Assembly: GCA_035041965.1 (NCBI GenBank)
Contig: JAPYMA010000052.1
Coordinates: forward strand, 62,001 to 126,000
DNA: 64,000 bases
Reading direction: 5' to 3'
DNA from: Anisakis pegreffii
Taxonomy: Eukaryota > Nematoda > Chromadorea > Rhabditida > Anisakidae
Position numbers and translations under genes: made by a program. Of this stretch, positions 11,507 through 24,401 are shown piece by piece. Each line of letters begins with the position of its first letter. The first letter of the stretch is position 1. The notes under the pieces are model-generated. The model was not told the DNA's origin. It saw only the letters and a program-made list of their open reading frames with translations, and searched no databases.

Positions 11507-14500
11507 ATGTTGCTCAAACTCATCACTCTCCTTCTAATCTGGTGCGCTGTCGTTTTTGAAGCGTGCAAATATGACGGCGTTGAACACAAAGATGGAGAGC
11601 AATGGGTACGTTGATTCAAGTTTTGTCGACTGCGATACTTCAGTTGTCTCATTGTCTCAGTTTCGGAACAGTTCAAGCATAGAGCTCTACAAGTCCATCA
11701 GCTAACTATACGTCTTGTAACGAGTGGGACTGATCTTTCAGGGCTATCCATGGCAATTTCGAATCACGACTGAATCTCAAAGCAGAGTTTTATTTCCAAG
11801 CAAACTTCCGTGATATTGACTTTATTTACTTTGATCAGTTCATGCGGCGACGTTTCAGTCTTGGTTCAACGAATAGCAGAATTAGTTGAACAAACAAAAA
11901 TTTGCCCTTTTGAAGCGCAATCATCTCATTTCAAAGCTCGTTGTCAGGAAAGTTTGTGGACCGTATGAGAGTAGCTTTTAGAACCGGTTCGACGTTGCAT
12001 TTTCGATTGATTTAAAGGAACAGAAAAAAAAAATATAAGAGCTTACGGCGTGAAAATACCTCAAAAAGTGTTCTTTTGAGTGTCTCTTTCCTCCTCCAAA
12101 AATTCTTTGCTATGGAAATGATTCCATCACAGCAAAATTATGCTTGGAAAATCGTTTGCTGAAAAATGAATGGGAAGCAAAAACTCATTATGCGAAATAA
12201 ATGCTTGGCAAAGGCCACCGTTCACATTTATATGACGAATTCTCCAAAGTATTTCAGAATTCCCCAAAAAATCATTCATCTGACTATTTGAAAAAGTGTC
12301 TTCATCATTTGTTTTTCGTTTGCCACAATTTTTCATTGGAAATTCTTGCCCCGGTTCACAGTTATATATCGCTTCTCACCAGAATTCAAATTATGCTTGA
12401 AAGTTCGCTAGAAATACAATGTCATCATTTTGTTTTGAAATACAACAGATGTTTGCTTGCATGAGAATTGTTCACTTTCAGTTGATTAAAAATTCGATTC
12501 AATTCATTTTTTCAATTCATTCATTTGTTCAATTCGTTTCGATTTATTTTGTTCATTCCCATTTCACATCATTTCAATTCAATTCAAGTCCCATTTCAAT
12601 TCCGATTTTCAATTGAATTCGATCATTTTCATTTCATTCTGCCCTTCACCTCATTTGCATGCATGCATTCCAGCAGATAGAACACGGGCTTGTTTCTGAT
12701 TTTTAACATTGAGACAAATCGCTTCTGTACTGTCTTGGTAATCAGTTAATGAGGTGAACATTGTTTTATTAAAATGATATTAAACTAAAGACTGGTAAGA
12801 GACAATCGCATGTTGCTGCACAGTTCTCATTTGATTACACGATGACAATAGGCATCGCTGATGATTGCATTTTTATATCTGAATTATGTAATCAAGAATC
12901 CTGATGACAATAGAAATGATTGTATGATAGTAAGAACACATAAATACTAGTTCAAATGACCGATTAGTTGACTATACAAAGAGTGCCTTCGATTGAGGTA
13001 TTTCAATCAATCTTGCGATCAAACATAACAATGTCTCTAGGCACATAATTTTGGTACATCGAGCATTAATTAATTTACTGTTGTTTGTATGATTCCAGTC
13101 AACTTCTCAGAATCGTTGCAAATAAAGCAAATGACTGACAATGAGATTTGTAATTTTAAAAAAAATCTGCTCAGACTCAACAATTTGAAGAGGAAATTGC
13201 AAAGAATTTTCCAACAACTCTGAGTTTCACTTATAAAACTGTAAAGACAAATAAAGTTGGAATCATTTTGATGCAATTTCGAATGAGGCTGTTTCAGACT
13301 GTGAACAATGTGTACCGTATGCAATGTCACGTTAATCCAGATGGTTCATGGACTACGGAGATCATCGGATGTCAAACGCCGGCAGGAACGTTTGTACCGG
13401 CAGGAGGGAGCGCCACTGAGGATGGCATAGTATGTAGTATATACGCTTAAACAAATTCAGCGTATTCAAAATATTCTTCACTCGTGCCCAATCCTTTCTG
13501 CATAATGTTGAAGTTTGTGTAGTCAGTTACAAGTGTGCAAACGTAGGTAAATTAGATAATTGCTCAGGATTAGAAGTAGGACTGTAAAAAGACCAAAGGA
13601 AATAAAAAGCCACCCGGGAGATCTCCAATAAAATGGAAAGACGATATTACAAAGAAACTGGGTAACACCTGGCAAAGGAAGGCAAGATCAAGGACCGAAT
13701 GGAAACGCATTGTGGCCAGCAACGTTACAAACGTTTGATAGCCTGGCCAATCCAGGTAATCCAGAAGTAGGACTGTAAGTCGAGCAGATATTCACCTATG
13801 GGTTGTTGTCATGAAGTCGAGTGTGAATGGGTCATAATGTAGATTGTTCTTCGGTAAACGAATTGAATTCGATGACCATCATCATAGTTTTGAATTGAGC
13901 ACAATTTAAACTAACACTGAAGTGTATAAGCTATTATAGGTGTACAATTGTGTGAGATCACCAACTGGTGATGTGCGTATGAATCGACGGGAACAAGCTG
14001 ATTGCGGTGGTCATGCAGTTGGTTAGAAAGAACCGTCATTTCTCTCCATATTCATATCTTGATAATACCCGAAACATCAAGAAAACAATTTACAAAAGCA
14101 ATTTACAAATGTTTCATCTCCTCTCCAGCTCGATTTCCACATTACTACTGTCTCATTGGGATAGTTTTAGAATGCTTGATTTGTTCTTTTGAATGATCCC
14201 TCGAATTTGTGCGTTGGAGTAATTAGATGATTTCAGAGCAATTTATAGAAAAAAACGCAAGTGTATATTTGTAGGTGAAACGTGGATCGAAAGTAAAAAT
14301 TTCAATAAAATCTGTGATGCTGATGGTGAGCGTGTTCTGAATTGTGTAACTGATTCGGGCAAACCAGTTGCCATCGGCGCCGAACTTACCGAAGGATCAA
14401 TAATCTTTAAGTGAGTAGTAGTAGCATTCTGCCGACGAGAACGATAGTCAGCTTCTACATCAGAATTCAACACCACCTAATCACTTCATGATGAGTCCCT

Positions 14501-15811
14501 GCCGTGAACCTTGCATAAATCAGACTGCTGCTTGGAAGTATATTCTGACCGCAGAATTCATATGAAGCGACGATGCATACGCTTCTTTGAAAGTAGCTGA
14601 TGTCAATAGGTTCCATCTGAATTTGGAAGTATGATTTCTGGTGTATTCGGTGGCTCTCATTGATCGGTGACAGGTTAAGAATGATATGAAACGTAATTTG
14701 GATTTGGAGCTAACAGGGCGGTGGCTTTTGAGCGAGGAACATATCTTATTAAGACATTGACTAATATCAACAGCAATAAGTTGCTTACTTTTTGTCCACA
14801 GTTTTGGTACTTTGAAACCATACAGGTGAACTGAAACAGAATTACAATGTGAACCAAGACAAATGGAATAGGTCGCAGTTTTTTCGACAGCAGCATCAGC
14901 AATTCAAGGTCGAATGCAAATAATGAATGTGCTCAGTTATCAATGTATAGATGAGAGCATCAAAAAATGTGGTACAAAAGAGAAAATATTTTTTGATCTA
15001 AATGAATAGATTTTGAAGGGAGCTCCCGATCATATGAATCAAATTACTTTTGCTCTCAAAACTGATTTATTCTCAGAATATGTGATTAAGGCTTGATTTT
15101 AATTTGACGTCAGCGCTCAATTCTTTGAAGTGTGCACGTGATTCATTTCAAAACGCTTTCTTTTCGTCCATTTCTCGCTTAATTAAGATGTGTGGATCAA
15201 GGCGAAGGTATGGTCAATCTGTTGCGAGTTAAATCGGGTGGTTGCGATGCGAACGGTGAGCAGAAGAAGGCTGGCGATACGTGAGTGACAATCGAAACAA
15301 TCACCTACCTCACTTGATCACTCCGGAATTATGCGATTTCAGTAACTAACGATTGATAGGAATCTGTCGATTACAGATCCGTTCGGCGTTCACATGTTTC
15401 ACATGACAATAAAATACCTGACAATGAAACAGTTTTACCGAATGAACCGAAGATTCAATCTCAATGATGAGTAATTGCCAGATTCGACTGATTCCTAAAA
15501 TTGATTCTAACTTCTCCACCGATGCCAGCTCAATCAGTTTTATTGCAGGTGGGTAGAAGACGGCTTTGTGTATAGATGCCTCGCAAGTGGTGGCGTTATA
15601 ATCGAGAAATGCGTCTTCAGTGATGGGTCTACAATTGACGTAAACTCAAAATCTGTTCACAAAGGCAAAGTATGTTCGAATGATGTTCGAATCGAATTAA
15701 TGCATTTCAATTTCAGAATGCATCTGAAAAGAAATGAATGAGTCATTGAAATTACAGACATACAACTGCGAATTGAAACCAGACGGTTCGGTCGAATTGC
15801 ATCCAGAGTGA
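11507..15811 (+). CDS. Secreted protein of MIG-18-like fibronectin type I modules
   Basis: Complete seven-exon gene with all phases matching: 11507-11605, 13298-13429, 13940-14021, 14275-14410, 15188-15280, 15549-15669 and 15758-15811, encoding 238 residues. Residues 1-18 form a signal peptide (MLLKLITLLLIWCAVV). The rest is a string of cysteine-rich modules of about 40 residues sharing the pattern Cys-x-Gly, then Gly-Glu/Asp-x-Trp, then Phe/Tyr-x-x-Cys; GEQW, GETW and GDTW mark three of them. This resembles the nematode 'abnormal cell migration protein 18-like' fibronectin type I module, whose founder acts in the extracellular matrix during gonad migration. The family assignment is from memory of the pattern. 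A TATCGCAG acceptor ends two bases before the ATG, a likely trans-splice leader site. An AATAAA follows the stop by about 105 bases. Intron 2 holds a retrotransposon fragment. Confidence 0.85.
13588..13762 (+). mobile_element. 5'-truncated RTE-like non-LTR retrotransposon remnant
   Basis: A frame from 13589 to the TGA at 13736-13738 gives about 49 residues with the motifs SPIKWKDDITKKLGNTW and ARSRTEWK. This is the typical extreme C-terminus of ORF2 in RTE-like and related LINE elements (R-W-x-D-D/E-I, then W, then R-x-x-W). The insert is flanked by perfect 16-bp direct repeats, AGAAGTAGGACTGTAA, at 13572-13587 and 13763-13778, which read as a target-site duplication. Only the last 175 bp or so of the element is present, as expected for 5'-truncated retrotransposition. 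It sits in intron 2 of the MIG-18-like gene in the same orientation. The clade assignment is tentative. Confidence 0.75.
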
Positions 15812-15915
15812 TCGTTCATAAACCGCTCAGAAATCATCATTCCAAAATCAAGCCTAACCAATACGAATTGGAATGCTGCATTTCGTTAATTCAATATAAG
15901 ATGCAATTATGAAAC

Positions 15916-15921
15916 AATAAA
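15916..15921 (+). promoter_or_regulatory. Candidate poly(A) signal of the MIG-18-like gene
   Basis: Canonical AATAAA about 105 bases after the TGA stop of the secreted-protein gene. It is the first such hexamer downstream of the stop on this strand. Confidence 0.5.
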
Positions 15922-17444
15922 CCATTCTATCTGATCACTATTCAAAAATGTTTAAATGCCATCCATAGATTGCTTACACTGCTTCAGTATTACTCAGCTG
16001 ATCCGTCGTTGACTGCATTTGTGAGACATACCCGAGGCTTTACCGTATGGACAGCAATCTCCACATTTCGCACACTATAAGCTGGATTTTGCCAACATTT
16101 CAAAAACTTTCCACTCATCTCTCTCGACGTCTCAGTTCTAGAAACCTCAGAATCTGCACACTATCTGGAGTTGTGCTCATTTCTTGTCCGTCAATAAGGC
16201 AACAAAAATTGCTCGAAGGCTACACGCTACATTATCGTTTTGTGAAGAATGAATCTGATAAGAAAAATTCAAAGTGAGCAGAAAAACAAAACTGAAAACT
16301 GATTTATTTGAAAACATGAAACAAAATAAGCGAATGAGGATCAAACGAAAACGAGTACACATTATATTAGAGGATATCGACATTAGCAATTGTAGTAACG
16401 ACGATAACAACAGGAACATTGATATAAAATACGAACTGCTGGTGGGTAATGACAGCAAACAACAACAACAACAACAACGGAGTTGAACGTGATAAATTCA
16501 ATATAGTATAAAGATCAATGATGAATGTTGCAAAATGATGCACTGAAATATGGTAAAAAGTCAAGTTAATGCTTAATGATAAACCTCAGAACAAATAAAT
16601 ATATGCGGTCAGAAACAGAATTCTACCAAAATTTATCAACAAATAACGCAAAAACTGATTTGGACAAACAGGCCCATATTATGTACGTATAGATAAATGA
16701 GCCATTAAACTCGCCTAAACTACACATAGATAAATGAATAAAAAAGAAACACTTCAACCAAAAAACAGCTCAATCTTCGTTAAACAAACTGCTCTGATCG
16801 TTCCATGCATGCAATTTTCGTCGTTCAACTGATTAAGTCAATGAAACAACAAAAACAATAAAACAATTAAACGAAACTGATTACGACAAATATGGTAACA
16901 CATTATATGAACTTCACTCCAAGTTGAGAGATTAAAACATAAACCACTCAAGGTTGAAAATGTTCCATTGATAGATGATCATTCGCTTCAAGAAACCAAA
17001 ATCTACCGTGCTCTTATCATAACCACTACCACGAGCAATACATATCAAAATAATCTGAATAAAATCAACCATATTCTACAAAAAAAGTAATTTATCAGTA
17101 AAAACACACTCACGAACACATACATGTTAGCGGTAATATTTTTGGCATAACACTTGAACAGCCATATTGCTAACATAACAACTGCATTAAGGAATGATGC
17201 GACATACGACTCGAAAATCAAAACCCAAGCCGGAATCTCGGGCCATTTCTTAATTCCGTTTCATCATTTCATCTTTCTCCCCCAATCTCTTGCTGACTAA
17301 CAAAAAATTACTTCTGATCAAACTTGAAAGGGCATATTTCCTTGAAAAACAATTGCTGGGTTTCTGATTAATACCACACTCAATTGAAACGAACGATTGT
17401 ACACTCAAAAAAGTTATCGATCTGTCTGTGGAAATTATATGTGC
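15922..17444. other. Convergent intergenic region and 3' end of the SR gene
   Basis: The secreted-protein gene and the SR-protein gene converge here. A TTTATT at 16303-16308 reads AATAAA on the minus strand and could be a distal poly(A) signal of the SR gene. A (CAA)n tract lies at about 16456-16479. The region is otherwise unremarkable. Confidence 0.5.
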
Positions 17445-20400
17445 TCATTCAGGTGTTGGGCTGTGTGTATGGCTGCGACTGCGCGAATGACTTCTGCTGT
17501 GGCTACGGCTGCGACTGCCTTCGTCACTTTTCATTGTCTGATCCTTCTCCTGGTCACTCTCACGATCGTGGCCATTCTCGCGCTCGCGATCCGCATTCGA
17601 ATCGCCACCGTTCTCCATCGGTGCATCCTCAACTTTTGCGCTTGCATTTGCTGTTGGTGACTGTGAACGTGATCTGGGTGAGGCAGATCTGGAACGTGAA
17701 CGCGACTTCGAGCGTTCGTCCGCCTCGGCAGCGCCGCTTCGTTCACGTTTCACTGCTGGTGCAGGACTGCCCGATGCGGAACGTGATTTGGAACGTGAAC
17801 GCGTCGAATGCGAACGTGAACGCGTATGGGAACGCGAACGTGTACGTGAGCGAGAGCGTGTACGAGAGCGCGATCGTGAACGTGACGAGTTACTGCGAGA
17901 ACGTGAACGTCTGCGAGAGCGTGAACGGGAGCGTGAACGCGAACGACTGCAAGATAGATTGTGATTAGTCCAAATCGTGGTGGGAATCAGATAGAAGAAT
18001 GCGATAGAACAAAACTTCAAAATCACGACTGCAATTCGCACTGAATGAAACAGAAGTGCTGACTGATTAAAATCAAAGCAGAGCAACTAAAATGCCTCAT
18101 TACCTTCTGCTACGACTGTCTCGTTTCTCTGAATCGTCAACCAGTTTCAATTTACGACCGTTCACCTCTTTGCCTTGCAGTTTGTCCATTGCACGTTCCA
18201 GATCGTCGCGTGATTGGAAACAGACAATGCTAAAAGTACTGAACGGTATGTTAAAAAAAGTCCCAAATCGGTGCTTTTCAGCTCAACATTAACGTACGAA
18301 TTCATGAACGGAAAGATTTTGTTGAAAGGAACTTTAAAATGAACAATGGAAGCTTACCCCTCATTTGCATGCTGTTTATGCGCATCCGCAAACGTTACTT
18401 CACCAGCTGTACGCATTATGTCTTTTAGATCCTGAAAGATATTGTTGAGCTTTCAAACCTTTGAAAAATTTATTTCCAAGCAAAAATTTCACATCAGAAC
18501 GCCGCCATCTGATGCATCGTTACATTTGTTGACAAGAAAAAATGAAATGCAACGCTTGCATGCGCTTGACTGTGCGGCGGGCTGAACGCTATTCGACGGA
18601 CGAGTTGCCGGGAAGCAGATACTGATTCGACTTCAGTAACCTCCGTTGGGCACAGATTCGTTCCTTTTCAACTGGAAAACGACCTTCTAGTGTTGAGCCG
18701 CCTCTAGCAATCTCATGCTTTTCATCAGCTGTTGCCTGCTGAACGCAGAAATATACAGACAGATGTGTGTGCTTGTGTTGAAGAATTCACAGCTATGCGC
18801 AATCGTTACAGTGAGTACTTTGACATATTGCTTCAGGATACGAAAGGTTCGCCCCTCTCATCATTTCATTCCATCAAGATAACCACCAAAAACCAATCGC
18901 AGTTATATGAACGTTACATCAGTTATTCCAATCATTCGACAGTTTCAAGTGTGCTTTCCCTCGTAAAATTTCAGTTCCAAACAAGCATTTACTCGTTTGA
19001 AATAAACTCGAGGTGAACCTTCCGCTGACAGTTTGCATAAAACTGCGAATAATGTGGATGAAGAGCTTTAGAAATGTTCCAGTGGAATAGAATGAAACAG
19101 CCTTACAACTTTACGAGAATGCACTCGAAGCGTTGATTATGAACGTAGTAGAGATGATACATGTGTTCACTTTATCTAATCAATGAGAAAAATCAGAGAG
19201 ACGCGTTTTAAATGATTGATCAGCAGCGAATCAAACGGAATCCCAAAAAGCGAACCAAAGAAACACCCATGTTGAGGTATGACCAACGAACCGTGCTTTC
19301 GATCAAATCGAATACGCATTACTAGAAGAGATCGAATCATCTCATTGGTGAAACCCAACCATTCGACGCAGAAAAACAACCGTTTTGATGGCATGAAGCG
19401 CATATTTCAGATATGAAAGCACGGTAAGGGTCACACGCACACACCGAAATTTGTTGATTTTGAAGTGACTTTATTAACTGACCGTCCGTGTATATAGAGG
19501 TGGTGTGCAGCGCTCGCTCGCTCTCTCACACACGAAACGAAACGGTAGTGGTGGCGTTAGTAGGCATCAGTTCAGTTCAGTTCAGTTCATATCAGATCAG
19601 CTCAGAAACAAGACACACCCGAGAACCAAGTAGGAGAACCGCGAACGATACAACGAGAACGAGCGTACCCGAAGCATCACGACTGACAGAACCGACCACT
19701 GTCAAATACCCTAAGATTTTGGAGAGTTTCGTAAACAGGCGGCGGCGCCTGTTGGATCTTTCTCTTCGTTTCGCTTCGCCACGCACTGCGTCGCATCCCA
19801 GCGCACAGAACCAGCCTCGTGTACCGTACCGATCGTACCGTAACGTAACGTAACGCATCGCACCGTACCGTACCGAAGTAGCAGTAAAGCCAAATTCAGC
19901 GGTAATATATCATTAGATATTAATGCCGAAGAATTCAGCCACCAAGCACGCCGTGGCTATGGTTTTGTGGTGTAAACGACTGGCATTGTATGAATTTGAT
20001 GACATATTCCTTTCGAAATAGTACCATAGAGGACTGACTTTTTGAAAATATCTTACATGTCTGTGCATGAATTCAGTGTTTCTTATAAGGCCCCACCAAC
20101 CAAATTTGTCATTGGGATAGATAGTTTTGAAAGGTTGTGAATTCTGAAAAGAATGTAAGCATGTTTCATGGTAGTGGTACTTCTGTTGGTTACGCCATCA
20201 GAACGTCATCACAAGGCTGCCTTCGCGGTACGATCCACTCTTCCAACGTAAGTGCGTTCTTCCCATCCCTCTCAGTCAATTCGCTTCGCCTTCACTTATA
20301 GCGCCTTCGCCTTAGCCTTCTGAGATACCCTCCTTCAGAGAACGGCGATCAGCTCAGATCATCTCGCACGAAAAGAACGTCCAACCAATTTTTCTCACCT

Positions 20401-21308
20401 GCCACGAGCATCGGGATGATAGATTTTCAACAATTATACGATGGCGTGTTTGTTGTGGTGGACCATATCTGCAATTCGTAGTGTTCAATACTTATAGTGT
20501 TAATATATTTGGTTCATCGTACTTAAGATATATTTTTCATCGTATTTAAGATATATTTAGTTCTGAATTCATTGTATTCTTCATACCTTTGAATACCGAC
20601 TCCGCGAAAAACAATACGAAATGACAAAGTCCGGTCAGTGGGAACGGAAAACGATGCGAATCGGCCCAGTGAACACGAATCAACTAACCGTTATGGACGC
20701 GTTATGAATGGCTGTATGTAAACAAATAATGAATGGAGAAATTCGAAGAAATATGAACAAGATTAAGCAAACTACCGAATATTCCTCGAATCTGACCTTG
20801 ATTCGCGTCTGGGTGGTGGATACCTATCGTACATGCCGCCACGTCCTCGTGGTCCACGACGTGAAAACTCCAGGATAACGCGCTCACCACATAAATCCTT
20901 GCCGTTCAACTCATATACTGCATCGTCTGCGTCACGTGGATCGTCAAATTCCTGCAAAACTCATTCGTGAAAACTAACACTAACCAAAAAACGGAACATC
21001 TGAATAACTCATCTCATTCAATTTTGATTCAATTTACATATTCGACCTTTAAATGCACAAATGTTGTCACGGTGCTCCTAATGCAAATTACACGGAAACT
21101 GTTGCTGAGGCACTAGATCAGTAGATAATCACATAAGACAAAATTTTTTAAAAAAAGTGGTACGTAAAACACTTACCACAAAGCCGAAACCATTTTTGAG
21201 CACGATATCACGAATACGTCCGTAACCACGGAAGAAGTGTTCGATGTCACGTTCCGAGGCACGATACGACAATCGTCCCACATAGACTCTTGCGCTCATT
21301 GAAGACAT
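17445..21308 (-). CDS. SR splicing factor, two RRMs plus RS tail (RSP-1/RSP-2, SRSF4/5/6 type)
   Basis: Complete six-exon gene on the minus strand: 21308-21177, 20951-20776, 20468-20399, 18431-18358, 18229-18104 and 17946-17445, giving 359 residues. RRM1 starts with VYVGRL (RNP2) and has KNGFGFVEF (RNP1) across the first splice. A Gly/Arg-rich hinge follows. RRM2 is the pseudo-RRM diagnostic of SR proteins, with SWQDLKD split exactly by the long third intron (SWQ at residues 124-126, DLKD at 127-130). Residues from about 193 on are Arg-Ser dipeptides mixed with an acidic segment, the splicing activation and nuclear-speckle domain. Two ATGs lie close together (MSSMSARV); I chose the outer one at 21308-21306, and the inner one at 21299 is equally possible. 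The protein resembles C. elegans RSP-1 through the hinge and SWQDLKD, and RSP-2 in the later part of RRM2, so no symbol is given. Confidence 0.93.
19568..19589. repeat. (CAGTT)n microsatellite
   Basis: Just over four perfect tandem copies of CAGTT within the long SR-gene intron, followed by related ATCAGATCAGCTCAG words. Confidence 0.8.
19821..19876. repeat. Short tandem GTACC/GTAACG repeats
   Basis: A run of interleaved GTACC and GTAACG/GTACCG units, locally much more GC-rich than the surroundings, inside the long intron of the SR gene. It gives spurious open frames on both strands. Confidence 0.75.
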
Positions 21309-24300
21309 CTTCTTGAATCGGTTAAACAAAATTACCTCACTTAATTTTATCAACACCAAGTATGGACGTCAACAACGTACAACACTCAATAACAACAGCA
21401 GCAGCAGCAGCGATAACGCCGACTAGTATGATTACGCGACCGCACGCAGTGTTAAGCATTCTTCGTACCGAATTCATAACAGATCTCGTCACTCTCAACA
21501 AAGTTCGTCAGCACTCATTGCTGCTATTGATACCAAAGAGTTTTGCTCAGAACAGAGTGGTGCACCAAATATCATTGAGGTTGCGAGTTGAGGTCATTGA
21601 GGTAGGCTATGATTTGGCTTGTATCTACTTATCTGTTATCGTCCTCTTAGGCTTACATAACGTCTGTGATATTTTCAAACAGGGCGGGATATAGAATTCG
21701 GTTTACATTCCCAAAGGACATAAGAATAGCTTATCTCAATAATAAAGTGCTTCCTTCACACTTGTTTAGAACGAAAGAATGAAACAAAAATGACGTAGCA
21801 TTAATGTTTCTATCAATTGAAAAGACCGAAGAATCGATAAGCAACATAAATATATGAAAGGTGAATGATAAAAAAATCATAGGTGGATGTTACTTTGTGA
21901 TATTCCAGTGCTTCTTTCTTTTATACGTGCATGGTGAAGAGCAATCATGGGAATGAGACATGAGAATAAATTAAGAAAAAACCAGATAGATAAACGAATG
22001 GAATTTAAAATCGAACAGAAATATGTAAACATTTTAGTGGAGATCAAAAAGATTCAACCAGCTTCAGAGTACAGGCAATATGCGTAATGCGGATGAGTTT
22101 AATCACGATCTCAAATATGCTGCTTGATGATGAAAGCTTGAAGATGAAGCCACGAAGGCTTAGAACATGTTTTTCCAACTGATCTCATGAAAGCAGTAAA
22201 GGAATGCAGTGATTAGTCATTAGATTAATAGAACGAAGATAACTAGAAAGCAATATTTATGAAGTTAAAGTTAAGATAAGGTTAACTTAAGCAGAGCTAG
22301 ACAGAGCGAACGGAAAGTTTTGCTTCAAATTCAATGGCGTACTAGTGCTGGAAGTAAACGGTATTTCAGGCAGTTAACATGAATTTTTGTTTACAAAGGT
22401 AACAGCTGCATGAAATGTTGAATCTGAAGATTTGTTTTTTCGGAAATATAGGCGCAAGAACCAAAGGCTATTTGACAACTACAATAATGAGACATCTAGA
22501 ATAGAGAGGTTAAATATGATTTGACATCCTAACTAGATTCTCTATGAAGAAAGAGATGTTTACTTTGAGTCTGATGGGAACAAGCTCTCCAATAGTGCTG
22601 GAACATCTCACTGGAAGAATTCTGATGGTAACGTTTCATTATCAAAAAACTGGAGAAAGAATTTCTATCTACTTCCGGATAATTCTTATTAAGAGAAGGG
22701 ATAAGTGACTGAATGGAATATCGGATAGCTTTTTCCGTGATTAGGTTTTTTCGTGAGTATTTGTAAATACTCTGAGTTTGGGAGTGTATGGGATCGAACA
22801 TTGGACTTTTCTCGTATTCGATCCTTAACTCTTAACGTTACCATATCGAAATGACCAAACTCATTGAGTGTTGGTCACTTGCTAGGTTTACAGTGCATTA
22901 TGGTTCTTTCTTAAGTGATCCTTTCGGAGTGGTGGTGGCATGCAGGCAACGAGAAATTTCAATTGAGACCTTATTTCCTCCCTTGGAGCGATCGTATTTG
23001 TCGTCCATTCTAAACGAAGAGGTTGATTGGTGATGTGTTTCGGGTAGGTATATCGATGCCACAAACCTAAAGCAGTTGTTGTTTATAAGGCAAAAAAGTG
23101 TTGCTGGACGTTTAAATCGATTGCCTGGATAATCTTGTAGAATTGCCTTGAAGTTATGCAGATGATTGAAGATCAATCACCCTTTCCATCTGAGGCAACG
23201 TCATTTTTGTGCAACAGTGAGAATTTTTTCGTCACTACTTACTCAAAAAAAGAAAACTTCTGCGAAAATGTTTCAGTACCTATGGAAACTCATGAAAAAA
23301 CACTTGATTTACTTGAAATATGGACTGATGCACATTCACATTTCATACGAAATTGTGAAATCTCTAGCATTTGAATGGTTTCGAGATTATGATTTCATCA
23401 GAGAGCAGAATACTTCATTTGGTAGGTTTTCATTTCACTCAGGATTTGATCGAGAGTTACTATTGAAAATTAGAAAATTGACGAAGAAAAAGAAAATCTG
23501 TTGAAAGATAATACTGATATCACGTTCATAACATACGCAACACAATAAACGATTGAGTTGCCGTAGACCTCAGTAAACACTCAGAGCACTGAGGGACAAG
23601 ACTAGATATGGAGACGCTCGAAAGAAACACTCTCGACTATATTTACGTAATCCTAAGAAATGCCATTCTGAGCGAATAAGGCGGGAATTGACTACAGTAT
23701 GGGAATATCACAGAGTTATGACATTAACTACCATATCTTATTATCCAGCGGATAAGTCAACTACACAGCAAATGATGAACTTTAATGCCAACATTTTGGT
23801 GTTGCATTGATCCTCATCTCTCTTCTATCTCTAGGCGTTATGATAAAATCGATGTGATATAGGTTGTACATCTTCGTACTTTTTTTACACTTTGCTTGGT
23901 GCCCATTTCCTATACCAAACAAAACATCATCCTCTCTACACTACGGTATCATTATGGCGCACAATTCAGTTGTATGTCATATCCTATCAAAGACTTATTT
24001 TTAGCAGATTTTGCAGCATTTTGAGGTTCCACAGACCCGTTGGATAGAGGTATTTACCTCATTATCTTGTAAGGCCGCTAGAGTGAAGAAGAGTTTTACA
24101 AACCAAACGTTTCCATAAATGAGCTCATTGTCAGCTAGATTCACGAGAGTCAGTAAGAGACTCAATAGGCAGCCAGTATCACAACCCATGTCTACAGTGA
24201 ACAATGAAGATTGCTTCATTTTCAACTGAAAATTATGCGTTCAATCTTTAGGAAATTAAAAGTTATTGATTATCGTCTCTTCAACATAAAAAGAAGCAAA

Positions 24301-24401
24301 AAATGCTGTCGTGCACAATTGATATTTGATCCACTCTCTAAATATAGTTTCATACTCTTATAGGAGCACGAATTCCTCCAGTCCTGAAAGAAGTCACTCT
24401 A
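21309..24401. other. Divergent intergenic region between the SR gene and OSGEPL1
   Basis: This should contain the promoters of both flanking genes. A (CAG)n tract lies at about 21398-21412. Open frames at 21362-21694 and 23166-23504 have no recognisable domain and are not called. No RNA gene or mobile element was recognised. Confidence 0.5.

Larger units (their letters stand above)
18432..20398 (-). other. Long intron 3 of the SR gene, with purine-rich clusters and a candidate cassette exon
   Basis: This 2-kb intron interrupts SWQ/DLKD. On the gene's sense strand it carries dense GAAGGCGAAG-type purine clusters at about 20282-20340 and 19757-19780, the kind of sequence SR proteins bind as exonic enhancers. 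One segment, 20143-20057 on the minus strand, has a TTCTTTTCAG acceptor, a GTAAGA donor, no stop and a length of 87 bases. Reading past the exon 3 donor reaches a TGA within about 12 codons. SR genes commonly regulate themselves through alternative exons here; that this intron does so is inference. Confidence 0.4.

Noticed and set aside
17384..17968. 194-codon plus-strand frame
   Set aside because: It is the antisense of the Arg-Ser tail of the SR protein; repetitive RS codons leave the opposite strand open.
19488..19858. Overlapping plus and minus frames with a TATA-like start at 19488
   Set aside because: They run through CTC, CAGTT and GTACC repeats inside the SR-gene intron; the repeats explain the openness and no domain is visible.
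21362..21694. 110-codon frame diverging from the SR gene start
   Set aside because: Begins in a (CAG)n tract 54 bp from the SR start codon, with no recognised domain; more likely promoter sequence.
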